This document shows positions 18,979 to 29,800 of a stretch of DNA of 64,000 nt, in pieces. This stretch comes from Bolinopsis microptera. Its lineage: Eukaryota > Ctenophora > Tentaculata > Lobata > Bolinopsidae. A program made the translations under genes and the position numbers. The notes beneath the pieces were generated by a model, which was given only the letters and a program-made list of their open reading frames with translations, had not been told where the DNA came from and ran no database searches. Numbering within the stretch: position 1 is the stretch's first letter; each line of letters opens with the position of its first letter. The DNA lies in the NCBI RefSeq assembly GCF_026151205.1, contig NC_087080.1, positions 9,141,720-9,205,719 of the forward strand, given 5' to 3'.

Positions 18979-20210
18979 ATTTTGTATATAAATGATTTGC
19001 CTGACCTTGTAAAAAATAAGATCAAGTTATTTGCTGATGATCTTAAATTAATTGGTAATGCAGCTTACCACGGTAGTGTTGCTGAATATATTGAAGAATT
19101 AGAAGTTTGGGAAAGTATTTGGCTTTTACAATTTAATCCTGCCAAGTGCAAAGTAGTGCATATTAATTTATAAACAATCCTAATTTAAATTATAAGGTAA
19201 ATGGTATAGAACTTGAAGTATCTGCACAGGAAAAAGATTTGGGGGTAATTACCTATAGCTCCCTGCTTTGGAACGAACAGATCAAAGCATGTATCGCTAA
19301 GGCAAATCGTATGATTTGTTGGATAGTAAGGAATTTAGTTATTAGAGAAAAGGTTGTTATGATTGCTATATATAAAGCTTTAATATGACCTCATTTTGAG
19401 TATTGCGTCCAATTGTGGAATCCATCTGCGGCTCATGGAAGTTGGGGGACTGTTTTGGAGCTGGACAGCGTCCAGAGGCGGTTTACCCGTCTAATTGATG
19501 AGGTGGGTACTCTTCCTTACAGCCGTAGACTGGAAATCCTCAATTTGACAACGCTGGCAGAGCGGCGAATACGTGGGGACCTTATTGAAGCTTTTAAGGT
19601 AATAAATGGTTTGACTGATTATGGTTCAGACTTATTCAGACCAAGCAGATCAGGTCTTAATCTGGTTTCATCCAATAGGTGTAGTAAAAGTGCGACAAAG
19701 GTCAAGAATATTCAGAAGTCTTTTCTCCCGGAGCGAGTTATTCCATATTGGAACAAACTCCCTCCGGACGTCAAGAACTCTGTGACAGTTTTAGGTTTTA
19801 AAATTAAATTAGAAGGATTTAAAAAAGATATGATTTCTAAAAGCATTACAAATGATTGCTTTTTTTGGAATGTTTCTAATGAAGTTTTAGTAAGAATTGA
19901 AGGAGCCAGTTATAAATCAAGAGGCTTGCATATAATGAACATATTATGTCAGTAATAAAGAGAAACATAACAATTATCTTTGGTTCCATCCTTATGTGGC
20001 AAAGAAGCGTTTTATAAATCTTTATTCAACTGGGAATTCTTTAAAATAGGATAATGTTTTTGATAAAATTGTTTTTAAATATTGTATTTGATAAATAATT
20101 AATGTTGGTGGGCAAATATTTATTATATATTTTTTCACACAGTGCGATGATATTTTGTAGACATGTGTGATGATGTGATGTCATAAATTTTACTTTACTT
20201 TACTTTATAT
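18979..20210 (+). pseudogene. 3' part of the host LINE RT (CR1/Jockey-like)
   Basis: Resumes with ILYINDLPDLV and LFADDLKL (catalytic ADD). Frameshifts and stops follow, then the long C-terminal frame 19413-19955 containing VQRRFTRLI, YSRRLEILNLTTLAERRIRGD and PYWNKLPPDV, all typical of LINE pol C-termini. A stop interrupts the segment reading YKALI-stop-PHFEYCVQLWNP. The 3' end is marked by a short TTTAC tandem run at about 20191-20207, as in LINEs with simple-repeat tails. Confidence 0.8.
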
Positions 20211-20460
20211 TTTTAACAGTTTTTGACTGATTTGAATGTCCTACCCAGCAGATTGAAGCTTCTTTAGAATATTTTAAATTCTAATTTGTATTACATTGTT
20301 GTGTACATTTAATTCTAATTGTAGTTATCACAATGATTTTGAGATATGATTCAGTAAAATATGTCATATTATGATTATGAGAATATATTTTCTTATATTA
20401 TCTCAAACAAAAATTTGATATAAGAATTTAATACAAACAATATCCATAGTTAAAATATTC

Positions 20461-21579
20461 ATGGACCGATGGATTTGGGAGAATAAAGAAAAAAGAGCTG
20501 CAGAAGAAAACAGGCAAACAATTACCCACGTTCGATTGTACGATGGAGAGGACAAGACCTCTTTTGACCAAGGATCACTAACTGTTTCAACTCACAGGTT
20601 GCTCTGGAGTGATGGAAATAGAAATATTGAACTGCCCCTTAAGTGTATTACTAAAGTAGAAAGCCATGGTGCTAAATTTACCAAAAGTGCTAAAGTGATA
20701 CTTACTCTATCTAAATCACCTCATTCACAGACCCCTGGTCCCATAACTGACAGTAAGCATGATTACATCAAGCTTTCATTTGTTAAAGGTGGCCACCAAG
20801 AGGGTGAAACATCAATTAGAACCTGTTTGAATGAGAAGAGGTGGGAGAAAGGAGTAATCGCAGCTCCAAATAAGAAAAGTTCACTGATGGGGGGAGGGCT
20901 TGTTCGTATTGAACAACAAATTGAGTCCTCTCGTCAAAACGCTGATCAATCCCTCAACTCTGCATTCAAAGATATTGATAATTTAATGGTCAAGGGTAAA
21001 GAAATGGTGATTCTTGCCGAGCGCATTGCTCAAAAACTTTCTGATGTAAAAACCGAGGGTGATGAGACTGTTGAATTAAAATCAGCTTTACTGTCGATTG
21101 GTATTTCTAACCCTGTCACACGAGAATCTCATGGCACTGGAACATCATACCATAAAAGTTTGGGCAGTGAACTGGCCAGGATGTTGGATGGTCCCCTTCG
21201 CGAAGCTGGTGGTGTTCTTAGTGTCAGTGAAGTGTATTGTCGCTACAACAGGGCACGTGGCATTGAATTGGTTTCACCTGAAGATGTTGTTAATGCGTGT
21301 AAAACGTTAACACCGGAACAACATGGCATGGAATTGAACAAATTTTCTTCCGGGGTTTTAGTAGTTGAAGGTGATAACTTCAAATCTATTATGGACAACT
21401 TACTTCAGACAATAAAATCAAATGAATGCTGCACTGCAATGAATTTAAGTAATGTTATGTCTATTCCTTTGCTGTTAGCAAAAGAACGCCTTCAAGCAGC
21501 TGAGCAACACGGAATTGTGTGCAGGGATGAAACTGATGATGGAATTTTCTTTTATGAAAATTTGTTCTGCTTGATGTGA
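20461..21579 (+). CDS. VPS36: VPS36, ESCRT-II subunit (intronless)
   Basis: 372 codons, close to the length of animal VPS36 (about 386). The N-terminus is a GLUE-type split PH fold: it starts MDRWIWENKEKR and includes VRLYDGEDKTSFDQGSLTVST and RLLWSDG. A linker follows, then the C-terminal EAP45 winged-helix region (KSALLSIGISNPVTRE, ELARMLDGPLREAGGVLSVSEVYCRYNRARG, ELVSPEDVVNACK, LLLAKERLQAAEQHGIVCRDE). In ESCRT-II it pairs with VPS22 and two VPS25 and binds ubiquitin and phosphoinositides through GLUE to sort cargo into multivesicular bodies. The single-exon structure is notable beside intron-rich neighbours and could be retroposition or intron loss. The upstream flank (about 250 bp to the LINE tail) is AT-rich and no promoter motif could be identified. 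Confidence 0.93.
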   Translation: MDRWIWENKEKRAAEENRQTITHVRLYDGEDKTSFDQGSLTVSTHRLLWSDGNRNIELPLKCITKVESHGAKFTKSAKVILTLSKSPHSQTPGPITDSKHDYIKLSFVKGGHQEGETSIRTCLNEKRWEKGVIAAPNKKSSLMGGGLVRIEQQIESSRQNADQSLNSAFKDIDNLMVKGKEMVILAERIAQKLSDVKTEGDETVELKSALLSIGISNPVTRESHGTGTSYHKSLGSELARMLDGPLREAGGVLSVSEVYCRYNRARGIELVSPEDVVNACKTLTPEQHGMELNKFSSGVLVVEGDNFKSIMDNLLQTIKSNECCTAMNLSNVMSIPLLLAKERLQAAEQHGIVCRDETDDGIFFYENLFCLM

Positions 21580-22004
21580 TTATCAGGAAATATTGATTTA
21601 TAATTAATCAATAGCTACTAAAGTGGTGCATTTCGATAGCACACTGTGCAAAAGTGCCACAGCACGGGTAAATATAATAAATTAATTCTTTTAAATTGTG
21701 CGAATAATTATAAGTACAGTATGACAGTTTTGTAAGTTTTCACCTAGTGTAATTTTAAAATTAAAATGTTGAAGGTGAGTGTATCATGTGGTATGCTATG
21801 TAATATGTATTCAGTGCTCTAGATTACTGTTTTGTATCATTCTATTTTAGTCATTTATTTTACAGATAACAACTTTTTACGATTGATTTGGAAATCAATG
21901 TCCTGTTTTATAAATACATTGAAAAGTTATCAAATCCAAATTACCAAATTTATTTTGCTTTCGAATTTATCATATCCTTATCATCAATATAACTCCAACT
22001 CCAT
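21580..22004. other. VPS36-SOD intergenic region
   Basis: An AT-rich 425-bp spacer. An AATAAA-type signal at about 21676 fits the VPS36 3' end. The region must also contain the SOD promoter, but no motif is clear. Confidence 0.45.
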
Positions 22005-22766
22005 ATGATAGGTATGTTAGCTTGGGTTGCGCTAATAGCAACATTGCAGCCTCTCTACTCACTAAGAGCTAGTTGTGCTATGAAGCTGCACAACGACGGG
22101 ACCGAAATTGGTCAGGTTACATTCATGAGCGATGGGAACACTCAAGAGGTCACAGTTCATCTCCAAGCTGACCCATCAAAGGTTACTCAGAGGTATTATG
22201 GACTTCATGTGCATACTAATCCAGTGAAAGGATTTGACTGCACAAGTACAGGTGATCATTACAACCCAAAAGGACATGATCATGGAACTCCTCTTTCTAA
22301 GGCAAAACATCGGCACATAGGAGATTTTGGAAATATCCGGGCTGGTGAAAGAGGTGAGATTAACTATCGAGGAACTTACAACATCAATTCAAAAAAACCC
22401 ATCACTGCTTCTGCACTTTTGGAGCCTGCTGTAATGTGCGAACTTTACAATGATGTTGAGCCTGATGAAAATAATGAAAGAAAAGAAAAGAGGAATAAGA
22501 AAGGAAAAAAGGGTCGAAAACGCAAGAAGAAAGGAAAAAATCCTGACACTGTTATTAAAAGCGACTGTTATCAACCTAAGTGGCTCCAAGTGGAAGCTAG
22601 TGTGCAGGCCCCCCTCTTCACTCTTCACGGAAGTCACTCTATTGTCGGACGCGCTGTAGTTATTCATGCTCATGAGGATGATCAAGGGAACAGCGGTACT
22701 GAAAAGAGTCGGAAAACTGGAAATGCTGGAAAAAGTGTTGCTTGTTGCACACTTGAACCTGTTTAG
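22005..22766 (+). CDS. Secreted Cu/Zn superoxide dismutase-like protein with basic insert and altered active site
   Basis: 253 codons, intronless. An N-terminal hydrophobic stretch (1-20) suggests secretion. Metal ligands align with the family: H68 and H70 (GLHVHTN), H85 (GDHYNP), H93, H104 and D107 (RHIGDFGNI), and H221 (VIHAHEDD). C79 and C247 match the structural disulfide. These enzymes convert superoxide to oxygen and hydrogen peroxide. Two oddities. About 60-70 residues (roughly 140-200), very rich in Lys/Arg (for example KKGKKGRKRKKKGK), lie between the ligand block and the GSHSIVGR segment; they could bind heparan sulfate or matrix. And the arginine that guides superoxide to copper (R143 in human SOD1) is Ser244 in GNAGKSVACC. 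Activity may be reduced or changed. Fold assignment is firm; catalytic role is uncertain. Confidence 0.88.
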   Translation: MIGMLAWVALIATLQPLYSLRASCAMKLHNDGTEIGQVTFMSDGNTQEVTVHLQADPSKVTQRYYGLHVHTNPVKGFDCTSTGDHYNPKGHDHGTPLSKAKHRHIGDFGNIRAGERGEINYRGTYNINSKKPITASALLEPAVMCELYNDVEPDENNERKEKRNKKGKKGRKRKKKGKNPDTVIKSDCYQPKWLQVEASVQAPLFTLHGSHSIVGRAVVIHAHEDDQGNSGTEKSRKTGNAGKSVACCTLEPV

Positions 22767-23836
22767 GACTTTGAAATGAGTTGAGTAAATATTATGTTGT
22801 GGACTGTGGTGAATGAATTGGTTTCCCATTATAAAAGTGATTATTGTCATGAAGTTATCCTTTGATGGGAGTATTTCTCATTAAAGATCTCAAAAACTAT
22901 TCTGCTTAGCTTGAATTTATACGTTTATTGATCCTAATGTAAACTGCACTGGAGTATGTTATTATTTCTATTTCTTTTGATATGAAACCTACACTGCACT
23001 GTAAATTAATTGTATGAAAAATGTATGTATGCTTGAACACACAATTATGGTTTCGAAGCTATGAAATGCAAGACATTTAAATTATATTAATGTATTGTTT
23101 AAATATTAAATGTCAAATACTTGATAAAATTGCGTTGTTGCTGTGGAAAAGTTTGGTTTAACTTTAATATAATTATGATTGTAAGCAATTTTATACAGCA
23201 GAGTTGTTTATCTATCAACTATCTGTGGTGAAGACCTTTGTATATCATAAACTGTTTTGTATGTTTCAGACTATACTAGTGTATCTAACTGTATCCATGA
23301 CAACAAGCTTACATTTAAACGTGTTATAAGGTTGAATTTTATCACTGAATTTTATCAGAATTACTTTTAAATTTTTTAGTATTCCAACCTCTCACAATAT
23401 ATAAATGATGAGTAACTACTTTTCTTGTAAGTTATTTACTTACTTTAGAACGTTGTCATTTACACTACCCCCTTTATATTGGATTTCTTGCTAGTTTATA
23501 AGGGATTGATTTATATGAAATATTTTTATAAATTTTTGTTTTGAAAAACTTTAAATTATTAATATTGCTGATGTGATTGTTATAACTGTAAAAACATGTA
23601 TTTTATCACTTTACAAAAAAGATTCCACAAGTTATTGGTAGTTTTCTTATTTATAAACATTAAAGAAATAAGCAATAGATTAACTATGATATAATATGAA
23701 TACGAACAATGGACATTTTCTGACAAATCAAAATAAATACAATTTTGGCTTGACCTTTCTATTTAATCATAATTATAAATTTGTTGTAATAATTAATTAC
23801 TGATTATTAATTATAGCTAAGAAGTGGTAGCTGTTG
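22767..23836. other. SOD-SMARCA intergenic region
   Basis: Strongly AT-rich and unique-looking. It probably holds the SOD 3' UTR and the SMARCA promoter/5' UTR. No motif, repeat or coding signal could be assigned. Confidence 0.45.
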
Positions 23837-26800
23837 ATGAGCCCCACCCCCCAGCCAATGACAGGCACCCCTGGTAATTTAAATCAAAGTGTAATTAATA
23901 ACAAATTTCCATTTCAGTTGTTCATTTTATGATTACATATCTGTCCCCGTAAACATGAGCTACTCTTATCAATTTACATATTTTCAGGTGGAATGTTGTC
24001 GCCTAGTGGGTCTATAGCATCACCCCGACAATCACCAGGTCCGGTGACACCCCAGCCGATGACGCCCCAACCTAGCATGACACCGTCCCCCGGGGGAGGA
24101 GCACATGGTCCCCACACTGCCCCTCAGTCACCTGCTCACTATCCTCGGGTTAGTGGGTCTATCGTCTAGTCTAGCTTATATCACGAGAATTGTAATATCA
24201 GTGAAACATTTATTCAATCTGGCTGCATTTGATTGGAATTTGACATGGTCTGTACCCTATAATTCTATAATTTAAAATTATACACTGAACGATTGATTAA
24301 AGTGTTAACTTAACTAATAACTATCACCACCAGCACCCAGTCCCGCACCAGCACCCGGGAGGACCCCACCCAGGAGGACCCCACCCAGGGGGACCCCACC
24401 CAGGGGGACCCCACCCAGGGGGACCCCACCCAGGGGGACCTCACCCAGGGGGACCCCACCCGCCCCACGGAGCACCTGGACCACATCATGGACCACCTGG
24501 ACCTCACGTGAGCCCCCACGGACCACCACCACCACACGGGCCACCACCAACTAGTGGGGGCCCACCCGGCGCTCCCCACCCCCCTGTGTACCCTACTAGA
24601 GTACAGTTCGCTCAGCACCAGTTTAACTTGGTGAGTACAACTTGTGTTTTATGAAGTTAAGTATTATTAATATTATGTGATAAACATAAGAAATAGATGT
24701 AAGAGCTATCAAAAAACTGATTGATTTGCACCTTCAAAAGCTCTCAGATCAGTCCCAAGTTTTATTAAAATTCCCGTTTGTACATGGGCACAAAAACCAC
24801 ATATTTGGAGTCCAATAACGGATATTAGGTAAATAGTTTGTTTGGAGGCTTCTGTTATCTTGTTTGGTGTAGAGGGAACGCTGTGCAGCATGTTTACAAT
24901 TCACAGCCTTAAACTGTGTCTCATTGTTTGTTCAACTTGAGTTATATTGAAATGCTGGTCCTATAGAAGTTTATTAGCTGCGTGGAGAACTGTAATTCAA
25001 TCCAAATCACATACGACAGTCGACACCCTTTTTTGACGAACCAAACTTAGAGCAGTCAAATGAACGGCTGTATGACTCATGTTTAGCGGGGGTCTGGGTC
25101 CTGGGACCATCAGGTTCAATCCTTCACTGCAACTATGGTGTTTATTAAACTTGAGATCATGTGGTATGAAGAACAGTTTTCAATTGGCTGAGCAACAAAC
25201 ATAGTAACTTTAGTAACCAGTTCGATAACATGATTCTCTCCTCGTCTACAGATAGCATCCGACGGATTTCCTGAAATGTCCTGATTTTAATAGCGTTGAC
25301 TGTTGACTGTTGACTGTTGACTGTTGATGTTTCTTGGCTATTTCTTTTTGTCTCGTTGCTGTTATTTGTTATCTGGCTCTATGGGTTGGTTGCCACACCG
25401 TTCTCCAGTGACTCAAGATGACCAAAGTGACTCAAGATAACACAAAATCGGATAGCGCAGACACATAAATTTATGTAGTGTGTCTTTATTAATTTAACTT
25501 TTTTTAGTATTGTGATAAATTTATTGAGCGATAGCTTAATTCCGTGTAAAAAGGAATTACATAACTTACTTTAGGCACTTTAGGTAGGTGGTTCAGCAGG
25601 GATTGCATCTGGACGACAGCGTCTAGTACGTCCTCCAATCACCTCTGGTCCAAATCCTTATGCAGAATTCATTCCAAGAGTGAGTTTTTGGAGATAGCGG
25701 TGTATCCTTTGGTTCACGGAGTTTCAGGGAAAAACCGTTCAAGAATTTAGCCAATGATAGTTTGAATGGCTCCAGATCAGTTATGCTGTTCGCTTGTAAA
25801 GGTTCCTTAGCTTCGCTGCGTTTGCTCTAACGCGTTTACTCTAACGCGTTTACTCTAACGCAGTTTTCATTATTCATAATGGGTGGCCACGTTGAGATTT
25901 CTTGTTCAGAGGTTTCTGCCTTTCTGACTTTCTGCCTTTCATGCCATACCAAGGGTTGTTCTTAGATCCTGAATCTTGATGTCGTTTGGGGCAAGATCGT
26001 TGGCTATCTTCCATGTATGGATTAAGATGTTTTATGAATGACTGTTACCGGCCTTTTCCCCAGATTTTAGCAGATAGCTTACTTATAAGGATAAGTATAT
26101 TATTAACTAACAGCTGTACCTATAACTTCTGTATAAATACCACTATTACAAATGTAAAGTAGACCGAAAGCTAAATGACCGGCTATTCAACCACCGTCTT
26201 TAGTGCACCTCTGAAATATTAAAATGTGTAACATTCCGTTCTCCCCAGCTCCGTGCGCAGATCTACGCCTACAAGCTCCTGTCCCGGAACCAGCCCCTAA
26301 CTGATCACGTGTTGGCAGCGCTCCACGGCAAACGTGTCCTCATGACTCCTGGCTCAGGTTAAACTTACATGTCAACGTTATTGAGAGTAATATGTTCTAA
26401 AAGTGTAAAACGAATCAGTAACTTGAAATGACGTTGTTTTGAACTACCTTAGTACAGAATATTTGTACGTCACGAGTTTTGTACGGATATTTTTTATACG
26501 GCATTAATTTTATACGATTGCATCAATCTCCCAAAGAACAGAAAAAAATCCGTTTAGTGACTAGAAAATAGAAATATAGAAATTAATCAATCAGTGTAAG
26601 ACGAGAAAACGGATCCACTAAGCCATTAGTGTCCATTATGTTCTGTGCGTTTCTTAATGATTTTACTGCTTTCCAAATTCCTGCAGCATTCCACCCTTGC
26701 AGAATGTTTTGTTTGCCTTCTGGTCCCTGAAAGTAAGCAAACGCTTTCGTGATAGTCTTTGCGTGCAAATTTCGTAGAATAGCTGCTTTAACTTTAATGT

Positions 26801-29800
26801 CATCTATTCGCGGAGAAATCTGAAGACATCTAGTAATCTCAGCACTGATATATTCTGCACTGTCATCTTGTTCGATTCGTTTCAATGTACGGTTTACCGT
26901 CAGATCAAGAGGAGAAAGCAAATGGAACCGACCGGAACGGCTTTTTTGCTGCCGGACCGGACCGGACCGGACCGGATTTCCGGTCGGTTCTTAGTTCTTA
27001 GGTACATCACTAGCAACTATATTCAATGATGGCAATAGGTTCTGTACTTTAGATGCAGTATGACCACGGAAATCATCCCATATTAAGAGTGCCTTTTGAT
27101 TTTCTGGGAGTCCTAGTTTCTTGATAACTTGATCAACATACGGCTTGAGAATGGAAAATTTATACGACACAAAATTTATAACCCATAAATTTTATACGAC
27201 ATAAATTTTATACGAAAAATCGAAATTCGTATAAATATTGTGATGTATAAATATTGTGTACTAAGGTAGTTCCAGTTTCTAACTGACCACCAATTAACAG
27301 GTCCTGGGACTGGGCCGCGTATGCCAGGACCCCCAGCACCGTACCCAGCCACGTCTACTGCTGCGAGGAGATCTCCTGGACCCCCCGCTTCTACTGGCCC
27401 TCCTTCAGAGAATAGTAATCCGTCTACTACTGACGGCTCTCCTTCCAGGTACTTACCACTTACCACTTGTATTAGCTTCTAAACTTTAGTAAGTTATTGT
27501 TGTTAATGCTGTGGAGCTAGTCTTGTAAAGGCTCTTATTATTAAGCGTGTGCTGTAAGTACTTTGGAGTCAGTACAACGCCTTTTCATTGGGTCAATGGA
27601 TAAGCCTTTCTTTTAAACATCGGACACTTTTAAAGCTTGTTTTTCATAATTTATTTCTTGACAAGTTTGGGACTCAACTGGATTAACCTCAAGTTTACGT
27701 GTCTACCACAACAAAGGGGGCAGTATTTATTTAGCCAGTATTTTCTGCTCTGATGCTCCCTGTAACACAGAGCTTTATCTAACTTAATAAAGAGCAGCAC
27801 AATTACCTCCTCTACTTCTCAGTACCCCGAACCGGACGATGGCGCCGAGCGGAGAGAAGACGGAGACCAGTACGCCACAACCACCCAGCACTCCCGTCTC
27901 TTCCTACCGCGCTCCAATACCTATACCGAAACAAACTAGACTCACAGCGCAGAAGCCACCTCTCGGACGTTGCGCGGGTTCGTAGTCATCATCCGGTGTT
28001 TATTCTATCCTTAAGTTATATTTTAAATATATCAAAGGTCCGCCTAGCTGGCTAGGCTGTTCCTTAGTTCAGCCCCATGTTCCCTGTCGTCTGAAAGATA
28101 AATGATAAATGATAAATAAGATAAATGTTTCTAAAATTCCTCCACGGTCCGCCTGGTTCGATTGTTCCTTAGTTCAGCTCTAATTTCTGAAAGATTAGGT
28201 TTCTTTGTAGTTTTAAGACAGAATAGAATACTCCGAGCATTGGATTCTATTGGTTTTAATCTTGTCATACCCGAGGTGACTTTATAACCACCAAATGTCA
28301 ATAACCATCAAACATTATGATAAAGTCAATAATAAACATTGTAATAATGAGTTGTGGTTTCAGTTTATACAAACATTCCACAAATAGGCATTTAGTGCAA
28401 AGAAATATTTATTTATAAATCACTTGGTTAATCTAAAATAAGCGTTTTTAAAATTCCTCCACGGTCCGCCTGTCCCGGCTGTTCCTTAGTTCAGCTCTAT
28501 TTTGAAATGAAGGGCATTATGATACCCGACATTCTAATAATAGTCTCTAATAATAGTCTCTAGTATATTCTTATTTAACATACTAAAATGTTCAGGTATT
28601 GATCCGCAAGACATACTTAAGGAGCGAGAATACAGAATATCACAGCGAATGGCACTGCGACTCAAAGAACTTGAAACGTACGATGATGTTGAAAACGATA
28701 ATCTCAAACTCAGGGCCAATATCGAGGCAAAGGCTATCCGTCTGATTGAGTTCCAAAAGAAGGTATTTAAATGTATTAAAACTATTTTATGTATTGACAG
28801 GGAATTTGAACTGCTATGGATTTATAGACGAGCCGAATACTCGGTTTTAATCATCAACAGATTTCCCAGATTTGGGACTGTGTAAAATTGTGAGACCAAA
28901 TTTGAGCACAACTTATAATATGGTTCCTTTCTTCCCAGCTTTATTTACCTTGACAGGTCCGGAAAGAAGTTCTGAGCTGTATGCAGCGCGACACTACACT
29001 TGAAACAGCTTTCAATTCTAAACTTTATAAGCGGTTTGTTACTTTTAATTTCACTTTCAATCAATGATTGGTTCTGATGTTTAACAGTTTTAGTTATTTC
29101 AAAGATCAAGTTAATAATAATATCTATAATGAAATTTAACTTTTTCAGTAAAGTTAATGTTCTGTTAATGCATATTTTACCTTGATATATGATATATTAT
29201 AGAGCGAAGAAACAATCATTGAGGGAGGCTAGAGTAACTGAGAAATTAGAAAAACAACAAAAACTAGAGCAGGAAAGAAAGAAAAAACAACGACATCAGG
29301 AATTCTTAAACGGTTTACTTTAAATCCTGTAGATCTTCTTCGTGTTTTAAGTTTCGTGTGTAAAATTCCGTCAACTAACAAACCAATGTAAAAATGTTTG
29401 CTAAATCTTCAATTTGAATACTCGATTACATTATTCTAGTAACGACATTTCTACAGCGGTACTGCAGCATGTGAAGGAATTCCGCGACCATCACCGACAG
29501 ACACAACATAAGACTCTAAAGATAGCCAAGGCTGTGAGAATATACCACGAGAATGCTGAGCGGGAAGAGAAGAAAGAAAGAGAAAGAATAGAGAAAGAGC
29601 GTCTCAAACGATTGATGGTAAATTAAAACCAGAACCTTTGTGTATACTTCCACCGTTGTGTAGGATTTCGAGCTACCTGCAAATTTATTTAGTCTGTATT
29701 TGATCGTGCTCTTGTTTATCTTTCGTAAGGTTCAGTTGGAAAATAGCTGATCGATCGATCGAATTGGTTTCTTTAAAGTCAGAACTAGCTTGAAATTTCG

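Noticed and set aside
22389-22850. 153-codon minus-strand ORF
   Set aside because: Antisense shadow of the SOD-like gene; the hydrophobic content mirrors the Lys-rich codons.
24310-24618. Trp/Gly/Val-rich minus-strand ORF of 102 codons
   Set aside because: Antisense of the SMARCA Pro/Gly/His repeat exon; composition is an artefact of the repeat.
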